Assembly: GCA_964460345.1 (NCBI GenBank)
Contig: CAYWRO010000006.1
Location: forward strand, 22,337-86,336
Reading direction: 5' to 3'
Source of the DNA: CAYWRO01 sp964460345
GTDB lineage: Bacteria > Planctomycetota > Phycisphaerae > Phycisphaerales > UBA1924
Length of the DNA stretch: 64,000 bases
The position numbers were made by a program, and so were the translations under genes. The notes beneath the pieces are model-generated. The model saw nothing but the letters and a program-made list of their open reading frames with translations, was not told the origin of the DNA and ran no database searches. This document shows positions 17,007-24,011 of the stretch, one piece after another (position 1 is the stretch's first letter; each line of letters begins with the position of its first letter).

Positions 17007-19445
17007 TCAATAAAGCAAGGCTTTCTCGCGACGTGCGCGAAACGCCTTCAGGCCGGGCTGGAATGAGCGGAGGATTTCGCCGGTGGGCGCTCCGTTTTGA
17101 ATCGCATGGAGCGTTGCTTCGCTTGCCAGCAGGCGGTTGTAGCGGTCGAGTTCCCAGTCGTCCGGGTAGAGCGCCCGCAAGGTGCGCGCGATCTCCAGGC
17201 CCGCGGTGATGGGGCGGACGGCCTTGCGGTCGGTGATGGAGATCTGCACGCCGCCGCAGCGCTCGCCGGCGAACTTGCTGGAGTCCGGCGTGAAGTGGCG
17301 CGGTGTGAAGCGGAGGCCGGCGATGTGCTCGGCGGGCGCGCTGTTGAGCGCCGCGGCGAGGCGGACGGGATCGATCCACGGCGCGCCGAAGAGCTGGAAC
17401 GGCGTGTCGGTGCCGCGGCCGACGGAGAGGTTGGTGGTCTCGAGCAGACCGACGCCCGGATAGAGGAGCGCCTGGTCGAGGTTGCGCATGTTGGGGGAGG
17501 GGTTGATCCAGAGGAGGCCGGTTTCGTCGTAGAAGCGCTCGCGCTGCCAGCCCTCGATGGGGACGACGGTGAGCGTGTCGGAGGGGAGGTTGAACTCGTC
17601 GGCGAAGAGGCGCGCCAGTTCGCCGACAGTCATGCCGTGTCGGAGGGGGATGGTGTGGAAGCCGACAAAGGACTGTGCGCCGTCGTCGAGGATGGGGCCG
17701 GCGACGTCGACGCCGTTGATCGGGTTGGGCCGGTCGAGCACGATGAAGCCCTTGCCGTTCTCCGCGGCGGCCTGCATCGCCAGGCCCATGGTGGAGATGT
17801 AGGTGTAAAAGCGGCAGCCGATGTCCTGGATGTCGAAGACGAGGGCGTCGACGTCGGCGAGCTGCTCGGGCGTGGGCTTGCGCGAGTCGCCGTAAAGGGA
17901 GTGGATCGGCAGGCCGGTCGGCTCGTGGCGCGAGTCGCCGACCTTTTCATCGAGCGCGCCGGCGATGCCGTGCTCGGGGGAGAAGATGGCGACGAGATTG
18001 ACGTCGGGCGCTTCGTGCAGGAGGTCGATGATGTGGCGTCCGGTTGCATCGACGCCGGTGTGGTTGGTGATGACGCCGATGCGCTTGCCCTTGAGTTGCT
18101 CAAAGCCGGAGGCGATGAGGTTGTCGAGGCCGGTCCGGACGGCGGCGGCGCCCTTGATCGCGGCAGGCACGCCTTGCCCTGACGGGACAAGCCGTGGCGC
18201 CGGCCGAAGTTGTGGCGTGCGTTCGAGCGCGGCCGCCGCGACGTTGCAGATGCGGCCGGCCAACTCGTTGACGCTGCCGACCCCGTCGGGGTGGACGCGG
18301 TTGGAGAGGAAGATGACGTACAGGTCGAGCTCAGGGTCGATCCAGAGGACGGTGCCGGTGAAGCCGCCGTGTCCGAAGGCGCTGTCGGAGAGGTGTTCGC
18401 CCTTGTTGGCCGAGTAGCGGCTGGCCTTGTCCCAGCCGAGGGCGCGCAGCGTGGTGCGCTGTTTGCCTGAGGCCGTGTCGGTCTCGACGATCTGTTCCGC
18501 GCGAGTCATGAGGTCGACCGTGGCCGGCGCGAGGATGCGCGCACCGTTGTACTCTCCGCCGCGGAGCATCATGGTGGCGTAGATCGCCATGTCGTCGGCG
18601 GTGGAGAAGAGCCCCGCGTGGCCGGCGACGCCATCCATGAGGTGGGCGCGCGGGTCGTGCACCTGGCCGACCATCCACTCGCCGTCGCGCTGCTCGGTGG
18701 GGGCGGCGCGGGCTTGGAGGGATTCGGCGGGGAGAAAGCCGGTCTCGCGCATGCCGAGCGGCTCGAAGATGTTCTCGCGGGCGAAGTCGTCGAGGCGGCG
18801 GCCGCTGAGGCGTTCGACGAGTTCCCCCAGGAGGATGAAGCCGACGTCGGAGTAGATGAACCGGCTTGCCGGCTCACAGGTGAGCGTGAGACTGTGGATG
18901 TTGGCGTAGGCCTGCTCCCGTCCTGCCTGGTAGTCCGCCAGCGCGTTGTCGGGGATGAAGCCGGCCTGGTGCGTGAGGCAGTGGAGGACGGTGATCTCCT
19001 CCTTGCCGTTGTTCGCCAGTTCGGGGATGTGGTGGGCGACCTTGCCGCGCAGGCGCAGGAGGCCGCGCTCGTGCAGGATCATGATGCTGGTGGCGGTCGC
19101 GACGGGCTTGGTGATGGAGGCCATGTCGAAGAGGGTGTCGACGGTCATGGGCTCCGGCGCGGGCTCAAGGCGTTTGTGGCCGTACGCCTTCTGGAAGACG
19201 ATGCCGCCCGCCCAGCCGTGTGAGCCCCCTCCGGCGAGGTCCCCGGCACGCCCGATCGTGACCACGCAGCCGGGCATTCGTTTGTCGGCCAGGGCCTCCT
19301 CGACGAGGGCGTCGATGTGGAGGAGGTGGTCGGCGCGGACACTCCCTTCGGCGGGGTCAATGTGCGGCACCTGTGCGGTGCAGCAGAGGGAGAGACCGAG
19401 GGAGAGGCCAAACGCCGCGGCGGCGACTCTGCTGAAAATGCCCAT
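17007..19445 (-). CDS. namZ: Serine hydrolase (beta-lactamase/AmiE-like) fused to NamZ exo-muramidase
   Basis: A two-domain exported protein of 812 residues with a signal peptide (1-24). The N-terminal domain (about 40-405) is a beta-lactamase/DD-peptidase fold, with SxxK at Ser110-Lys113 (MASITKP), the YSD triad at 198-200 and HGG at 359-361. The C-terminal domain (about 432-812) is of the DUF1343/NamZ type, with GVITNHTG, FSPEHGIAG, VFDIQDIGCRFYTYI, LDRPNPING, NPSPNMRNLDQALLYPG and TNLSVGRGTDTPFQLFG. NamZ removes single MurNAc residues from non-reducing ends of peptidoglycan sugars. In Bacillus it acts with the separate AmiE amidase, a serine hydrolase of this fold, and with NagZ. Here the two activities appear to be joined. 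The linker (residues 416-427) is encoded by a family A palindrome. Confidence 0.88.
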   Translation of the reverse strand: MGIFSRVAAAAFGLSLGLSLCCTAQVPHIDPAEGSVRADHLLHIDALVEEALADKRMPGCVVTIGRAGDLAGGGSHGWAGGIVFQKAYGHKRLEPAPEPMTVDTLFDMASITKPVATATSIMILHERGLLRLRGKVAHHIPELANNGKEEITVLHCLTHQAGFIPDNALADYQAGREQAYANIHSLTLTCEPASRFIYSDVGFILLGELVERLSGRRLDDFARENIFEPLGMRETGFLPAESLQARAAPTEQRDGEWMVGQVHDPRAHLMDGVAGHAGLFSTADDMAIYATMMLRGGEYNGARILAPATVDLMTRAEQIVETDTASGKQRTTLRALGWDKASRYSANKGEHLSDSAFGHGGFTGTVLWIDPELDLYVIFLSNRVHPDGVGSVNELAGRICNVAAAALERTPQLRPAPRLVPSGQGVPAAIKGAAAVRTGLDNLIASGFEQLKGKRIGVITNHTGVDATGRHIIDLLHEAPDVNLVAIFSPEHGIAGALDEKVGDSRHEPTGLPIHSLYGDSRKPTPEQLADVDALVFDIQDIGCRFYTYISTMGLAMQAAAENGKGFIVLDRPNPINGVDVAGPILDDGAQSFVGFHTIPLRHGMTVGELARLFADEFNLPSDTLTVVPIEGWQRERFYDETGLLWINPSPNMRNLDQALLYPGVGLLETTNLSVGRGTDTPFQLFGAPWIDPVRLAAALNSAPAEHIAGLRFTPRHFTPDSSKFAGERCGGVQISITDRKAVRPITAGLEIARTLRALYPDDWELDRYNRLLASEATLHAIQNGAPTGEILRSFQPGLKAFRARREKALLY
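18166..18198. repeat. Family A palindrome inside a reading frame
   Basis: A 33-bp imperfect palindrome (GGCACGCCTTGCCC, GACGG, GACAAGCCGTGGC on the plus strand). It matches the intergenic palindrome at 3266-3298 at 27 of 33 positions. On the minus strand it codes for the linker residues around RLVPSGQGVPA in the hydrolase-NamZ fusion and keeps the frame. Confidence 0.7.
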
Positions 19446-19577
19446 CGCCAGAGCATACTGGAACGGTCGAGGGCGTCGAGGGTGAAGCCCGCCTTCGGCC
19501 GACGCAAGGCCCGTATCCTTGCTCAGGGCAGGGCCGGCCGGGCGGTCACCCCTGTCATCTTCAGGGGGGAGGGGGCG

Positions 19578-19605
19578 TTGCCCGCGGCCGTTTTCCGCCT
19601 ACACT
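19578..19605 (+). promoter_or_regulatory. Candidate promoter of rpsP-trmD
   Basis: TTGCCC at 19578-19583, a spacer of 16, and TACACT at 19600-19605, about 64 bases upstream of the rpsP start. The downstream sequence TACACTTGCGGTCCCCTC closely matches TACACTTGCGATCACCTC at 20898 before rplS. This repetition supports both as genuine start-site regions. Confidence 0.5.
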
Positions 19606-19668
19606 TGCGGTCCCCTCGAAGGAAGTTCCTTGACCAATCGCGGGCGTTGGCCCGCCGGAGTGCTTGCA

Positions 19669-20034
19669 GTGGTTCGTATCCGGATGAAGCGCATGGGCCG
19701 TCGGCATCGCCCGTTTTTCCGCATCAACGCGGTGGAGAAGCGCGAGAAGCGCGATGGCCGCGTCATCGAGGAACTCGGCTGGTACGACCCGCTGACGAAG
19801 GAAGAGGGCAAGTCCGTCAAGGTCAACGCCGAGCGCGTGAAGCACTGGATCAGCCAGGGCGCCCAGCCCTCCGAGTCCGTCCTCGACCTGCTCGTCCGGC
19901 ACAACGTCATCGACGATCAGAAGCTGGTCGCCCAGCGCAACCAGCGCATCGAGCACCGCAAGGCCCTCCAGGCCGAGCGGGCCAAGGCCGCCGCGGCCAG
20001 CGCCGCCGCCGAGGGCGAAGCGGCGTCGGAGTGA
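19669..20034 (+). CDS. rpsP: 30S ribosomal protein S16
   Basis: A small-subunit ribosomal protein of 121 residues. The N-terminal VRIRMKRMGRRHRPFFRINA is the family signature. It is followed by DGRVIEELGWYDP and the VKHWISQGAQPSESV segment. A basic, Ala-rich tail extends past the conserved core. The start is a GTG at 19669 with GGAG at 19657-19660. An upstream in-frame GTG at 19660 is less well placed. The gene is followed four bases later by trmD, while the usual intervening rimM is absent. Confidence 0.95.
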   Translation: MVRIRMKRMGRRHRPFFRINAVEKREKRDGRVIEELGWYDPLTKEEGKSVKVNAERVKHWISQGAQPSESVLDLLVRHNVIDDQKLVAQRNQRIEHRKALQAERAKAAAASAAAEGEAASE

Positions 20035-20038
20035 GCGC

Positions 20039-20866
20039 GTGTCTGAGTCGATCGGGGCCGAGCCGGGGGCAGGCCGCCCGCAACGGCCGCTTCGCATCGA
20101 TATCCTGACGACATTCCCGGAACTCTTCACGACTGAACCCCCCGCATTTCTGGGGGTCAGCATCCCCGCGCGCGCCAGGGCGACGGGCCTCGTCGAGTAC
20201 CACGCCGCCGATATCCGTGCCTTCACCACCGACAAGCACCAGAAGACCGACGACCGCCCCTTCGGCGGCGGGCCCGGCATGGTGATGATGTGCCAGCCGG
20301 TCTGGGACGCCGTGCAGGCGGTCGAAGCCGCCGACCCGCGCCCGGCCACGCGCATCCTGCTTACGCCCCAGGGCCAAGTGCTCGATCAGCGCCTGGCCGA
20401 GGATCTGGCCGGCCGGGAACGGCTCCTGCTGATCGTCGGTCATTACGAGGGCATCGATGAGCGCGTCATCGAGCGGCTCGCCCCCATGGAAGTCAGCCTC
20501 GGCGATTACGTCCTCTCCGGCGGCGAGGTCGCGGCGATGGTCCTGATCGACGCCGTCGTGCGGCTGCTCCCGGGCGCGCTGGGGCACGGAGAATCGGCCC
20601 TGCAGGACTCCTTCGGCGAGGTTCCCGCGACGGACGCCGCGGGGAATCCGATCGACGCCCGGACGCTGGCCAAGTGGCGGCAGGAGCTCGGCATCCCGGA
20701 GGGCGCCCGCCTCCTGGACTGCCCGCACTACACGCGGCCGCGGGTCTGGGAGGGCAGGGAGATCCCGGAGGTCCTGCTTTCGGGCGACCACCGGGCCGTT
20801 GCCCGCTGGCGGCTGGAGCAGATGGCGGCCCGCACGCGGTCGCGGCGGCCGGACCTGCTTCCGTAG
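20039..20866 (+). CDS. trmD: tRNA (guanine-37-N1)-methyltransferase TrmD
   Basis: A SPOUT-class enzyme that methylates G37 of tRNAs reading CNN and CGG codons, preventing +1 frameshifts. It has 275 residues. Signatures are IDILTTFPELF, DDRPFGGGPGMVM, LTPQGQVLDQ, LIVGHYEGIDERV, SLGDYVLSGGEVAAM and the C-terminal YTRPRVWEGREIPEVLLSG. The GTG start at 20039 gives 18 residues before the conserved core, so a later start is possible but no better site is seen. It sits in the conserved rpsP-trmD-rplS cluster. Confidence 0.96.
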   Translation: MSESIGAEPGAGRPQRPLRIDILTTFPELFTTEPPAFLGVSIPARARATGLVEYHAADIRAFTTDKHQKTDDRPFGGGPGMVMMCQPVWDAVQAVEAADPRPATRILLTPQGQVLDQRLAEDLAGRERLLLIVGHYEGIDERVIERLAPMEVSLGDYVLSGGEVAAMVLIDAVVRLLPGALGHGESALQDSFGEVPATDAAGNPIDARTLAKWRQELGIPEGARLLDCPHYTRPRVWEGREIPEVLLSGDHRAVARWRLEQMAARTRSRRPDLLP

Positions 20867-20874
20867 GGGAGAAC

Positions 20875-20903
20875 TGGACCCATTCCACGACCCCGCTTAC
20901 ACT
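20875..20903 (+). promoter_or_regulatory. Candidate promoter of rplS
   Basis: TGGACC at 20875-20880, a 17-base spacer, and TACACT at 20898-20903. The -10 and the following TTGCG are shared with the rpsP promoter region at 19600. This would let rplS be transcribed independently of trmD, and would give a leader of about 95 bases. Confidence 0.5.
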
Positions 20904-21005
20904 TGCGATCACCTCAGGGCCCGGCCCGGCGGGCGCACAGCCCGTGCCGGCCGACCCATCCCTGAGACGCCGACCAACCCACCACCGACGACGGGAAGAC
21001 CCGCC

Positions 21006-21395
21006 ATGAACAGCCAAGCCATCCTTGACAGCATCAACAGCGCCTCGCTCAAGAGCGACATCCCCCTGATGGACGTCGGTGACACGATCAACGTGCACTA
21101 CCGCATCATCGAAGGCGCCAAAGAGCGCGTGCAGGTCTTCCAGGGCGTGCTGATCAACCGCCGCGGCCGCGGCATCAACGAGATGATCACCGTTCGCCGC
21201 ATCGTCGACAACATGGGCGTGGAGCGGACGTTCCCGATCAACTCGCCGAAGATCGCGCAGTTCGAGGTCGTCCGCCGCGGCGACGCCCGCCGCGCCAAGC
21301 TCTACTTCCTGCGCGACCGCGTCGGCAAGAAGCGCCGTCTCCGCGACCGCCGTCGCGGTCTGAAGCACGTCGAGGGCGTGAAGACCGTCGGGTAA
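21006..21395 (+). CDS. rplS: 50S ribosomal protein L19
   Basis: A large-subunit ribosomal protein of 129 residues at the 30S-50S interface. Signatures are VGDTINVHYRIIEGAKERVQ, FQGVLINRRGRGINE, ITVRRIVDNMGVERTFPI and KLYFLRDRVGKKRRL. The ATG at 21006 gives the expected start (MNSQAILDSI). A rho-independent terminator follows at 21426. Confidence 0.97.
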   Translation: MNSQAILDSINSASLKSDIPLMDVGDTINVHYRIIEGAKERVQVFQGVLINRRGRGINEMITVRRIVDNMGVERTFPINSPKIAQFEVVRRGDARRAKLYFLRDRVGKKRRLRDRRRGLKHVEGVKTVG

Positions 21396-21425
21396 TCGCC
21401 GTCCTGATCATGTGAACACCAAGCC

Positions 21426-21455
21426 AAGACCCCGACGGTCCGTCGGGGTCTTGTC
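21426..21455 (+). terminator. Rho-independent terminator after rplS
   Basis: AAGACCCCGAC at 21426-21436 pairs perfectly with GTCGGGGTCTT at 21442-21452 over a five-base loop, followed by a short TGTCGTTT tract. It closes the ribosomal cluster 31 bases after the rplS stop. Confidence 0.85.
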
Positions 21456-21475
21456 GTTTGGTCTACCCTCCCCTT

Positions 21476-22525
21476 ATGCACGCACTCACCATCCAGAAGC
21501 AAGGCGCGCCCGTCGCGCCCAACGTCAAGTACGTCACCGACTGGCCGGAGCCGTCCGCCCCCGGTCCCGGCGAGGCGCAGGTTCGCGTTCTCTGCTCGGC
21601 GCTGAACCATCTTGATCTGTGGGTCGGCATGGGGCTGCCGGGGGTGAGCGACTTCCCGCGCATCTCCGGTTGCGACGTCTGCGGTGAGGTCACGCAAGTC
21701 GGCGAGGGGGTTGATGCCGGCTGGATCGGCCGCCGCGTCATCATGAACGCCGCGATGGATCGCACGCCGCTGCCGCACGCTGATGAGCCGCCGCGCAGCA
21801 CGCTTGCGCCGCAGTATGAGCTGCTCGGCGAACACACCAACGGCGCGCACTGTCAACGTCTGAATGTTCCCGCGACGCACCTGCAAGCGATCGGGGACGA
21901 CGCCGACCCGGCGCAGGCCGCGGCGTACGGCCTCGTCACGCTGACTGCCTACTCCATGCTCGTGACCAAGGCCCAGGCCCGGCCCGGCCAGACCGTTCTG
22001 ATCACGGGCATCGGCGGCGGCGTCGCGCTCGCCGCGCTGCTGCTGGCCAGGCACATCGGCTGCCGCACCGTCGTGACCAGCCGCAGTCAGGACAAACTCG
22101 ACCGCGCTGTGAAACTCGGCGCAGACCACACCGTTCTCGACGATGGCGGCGATTGGTCCAGGCCCGTCCGCGCCTGGACCGGCAAGCGCGGCGTCGACAT
22201 CGCCGTCGATTCCGTCGGCAAGGCCACGCACCTGAACTGCATCAAATCCCTCGCCCGCGGCGGCACGTACGTCACCTGCGGCGCGACCACCGGCCCCGAC
22301 GCGACAACCGACCTCACTCGCATCTTCTGGAACCAACTCCGAATCCTCGGCTCCACCATGGGCACGAACGAAGAGTTCGCCGAAGTCGCTGCCCTTTTCC
22401 GCGCCGGCAAGGTCGACGCAGTCGTGGACACAATCACGCCCGCAAACCGCGGCGCAGAAGCCTTCGCCCGCCTGGAAAGCGGTGAGCAGTTCGGCAAGGT
22501 GGTGATCGACTGGCGGGAGGGATGA
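21476..22525 (+). CDS. Zinc-type/quinone oxidoreductase (MDR family)
   Basis: A medium-chain dehydrogenase/reductase-like protein of 349 residues. The N-terminal GroES-like catalytic domain has ALNHLDLWVGMG and CDVCGEVTQVGEG. The Rossmann domain holds VLITGIGGGVALAALLLAR for NAD(P)H, VKLGADHTVLDD and VDSVGKATH. The Cys ligands of the structural zinc site of true alcohol dehydrogenases are not evident, which favours a quinone-reductase-like or enoyl-reductase-like activity. The substrate is unknown. The ATG at 21476 lies just after the rplS terminator. Confidence 0.88.
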   Translation: MHALTIQKQGAPVAPNVKYVTDWPEPSAPGPGEAQVRVLCSALNHLDLWVGMGLPGVSDFPRISGCDVCGEVTQVGEGVDAGWIGRRVIMNAAMDRTPLPHADEPPRSTLAPQYELLGEHTNGAHCQRLNVPATHLQAIGDDADPAQAAAYGLVTLTAYSMLVTKAQARPGQTVLITGIGGGVALAALLLARHIGCRTVVTSRSQDKLDRAVKLGADHTVLDDGGDWSRPVRAWTGKRGVDIAVDSVGKATHLNCIKSLARGGTYVTCGATTGPDATTDLTRIFWNQLRILGSTMGTNEEFAEVAALFRAGKVDAVVDTITPANRGAEAFARLESGEQFGKVVIDWREG

Positions 22526-22589
22526 GTTTGTACGAGCACTGTCAGGCAAGCGCGCCCGCTGCGCGCGGTTGTGCTATTCTGCCCACACA

Positions 22590-24011
22590 ATGATCCTCAC
22601 GATCGAGACAACCCACCGCCCGGCGACAGACCTGGGATACCTCCTTCATAAGAACCCTGCGCGCCCCCAAACCTTTGATACCGCTTTCGGCACAGCGCAC
22701 ATCTTCTATCCACACGCGTCCGAAGATCGCTGTACCGCCGCGCTCCTCCTCGAGATCGACCCCGTCGGACTTGTCCGCCGTGGCCGCGCTGGTGGCGGAA
22801 GTGGCGGAGGCGAAGGCTTCTCCCTCGACCAGTACGTTAACGACCGTCCCTACGTCGCATCATCCTTCCTTTCCGTCGCGCTCAACAGCGTCTTTCGAAA
22901 CGCACTGAACGGACAATCGAAGGAGCGGCCGGAACTCGTTGCACGTCCGATTCCCCTCATCGCGCGCATCGCTGTCGTTCCATCGCATCACCCGGACCTC
23001 ATCTCGCGCCTCTTTCAGCCGCTCGGGTACGATGTCGAGGTTGTCACGCATCCGCTCGATGAAGCGCACCCGGAGTGGGGCGACGGCCGCTATCACACCG
23101 TCACGCTGTCGCACACCATCACGCTGCAGGTTCTCCTCCAGCACCTCTATGTCCTGATCCCCGTCCTCGACAACGACAAGCACTACTGGGTCGGCGAGGA
23201 TGAAATCGCCAAACTCCTGGCCCGCGGCTCGGACTGGCTGCCGCGGCACCCCGAGAAGGATCTCATCGCCCGTCGTTACCTCAAGCATCAGTCGCGCCTC
23301 ACGCGCGACGCCCTGGCGCGCCTCGCCGAGGAGGATGAGTCCGACCCGGACGCCGCGGCGACGGAGCATGACGCCCAGGAAGAGGCGATCGAGCGGCCGC
23401 TGTCGCTGAACCGCCAGCGCATCGGCGCAGTGCTCGCCACGATCAAGGCGAGCGGCGCCCGCAGCGTGCTGGACCTCGGCTGCGGCGAGGGGCAACTCCT
23501 CCGCGAACTGCTCACCGACAAGCAGTTCGAGCGCATTGTCGGGGTCGATGTCTCCATGCGCTCCCTCCAGCGCGCGGCGGAGAAGCTGCGCCTCGACCGC
23601 CTCCCCGACCGCCAGCGCGCCCGCCTCACGCTCCTGCACGGCTCCCTCATCTACCGCGACGACCGCCTCGCCGCGCCCGAGCCCTTCGACGCCGCCGCCA
23701 TCGTCGAGGTCATCGAGCACCTCGATCCGCCGCGGCTCCGCAGCTTCGAACGCGCCGTCTTCGAGTTCGCCCGGCCTCGCACGGTGATCGTCACAACGCC
23801 GAACCGAGAGTACAACGTGCGGTGGGAAACGCTCCCCGCCGGCAAGTTCCGCCATCACGACCACCGGTTTGAATGGACGCGGGCCGAGTTTCAGGAATGG
23901 GCCGAGCGCGTCGCTGCCGAGCACGGCTACACCGTCCAACTCCTGCCGGTCGGGCCGGAGAATGCGGAAGTGGGGCCGCCGACCCAGATGGGGGTGTTTG
24001 AGCGATCATGA
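22590..24011 (+). CDS. hen1: Bacterial Hen1: RNA 3'-terminal ribose 2'-O-methyltransferase
   Basis: A protein of 473 residues, the size of known bacterial Hen1. The start MILTIETTHRPATDLGYLLH is the hallmark of the bacterial N-terminal domain. The C-terminal SAM methyltransferase domain (from about 280) has DLGCGEGQLLREL, and the metal-binding cluster EVIEH (Glu373, Glu376, His377) with GKFRHHDHRF (His425). The spacing is as in the Clostridium thermocellum enzyme, as I recall it. Hen1 methylates the 2'-OH at the break before ligation, so the repaired RNA resists re-cleavage by the same ribotoxin. The stop overlaps the pnkp start by four bases (ATGA). The ATG at 22590 is preferred over upstream in-frame TTG codons. 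Confidence 0.96.
   Translation: MILTIETTHRPATDLGYLLHKNPARPQTFDTAFGTAHIFYPHASEDRCTAALLLEIDPVGLVRRGRAGGGSGGGEGFSLDQYVNDRPYVASSFLSVALNSVFRNALNGQSKERPELVARPIPLIARIAVVPSHHPDLISRLFQPLGYDVEVVTHPLDEAHPEWGDGRYHTVTLSHTITLQVLLQHLYVLIPVLDNDKHYWVGEDEIAKLLARGSDWLPRHPEKDLIARRYLKHQSRLTRDALARLAEEDESDPDAAATEHDAQEEAIERPLSLNRQRIGAVLATIKASGARSVLDLGCGEGQLLRELLTDKQFERIVGVDVSMRSLQRAAEKLRLDRLPDRQRARLTLLHGSLIYRDDRLAAPEPFDAAAIVEVIEHLDPPRLRSFERAVFEFARPRTVIVTTPNREYNVRWETLPAGKFRHHDHRFEWTRAEFQEWAERVAAEHGYTVQLLPVGPENAEVGPPTQMGVFERS

Noticed and set aside
20493..21368. Minus-strand frame opposite trmD and rplS
   Set aside because: It is Pro/Gly/Arg-rich with no motif and overlaps two conserved genes.
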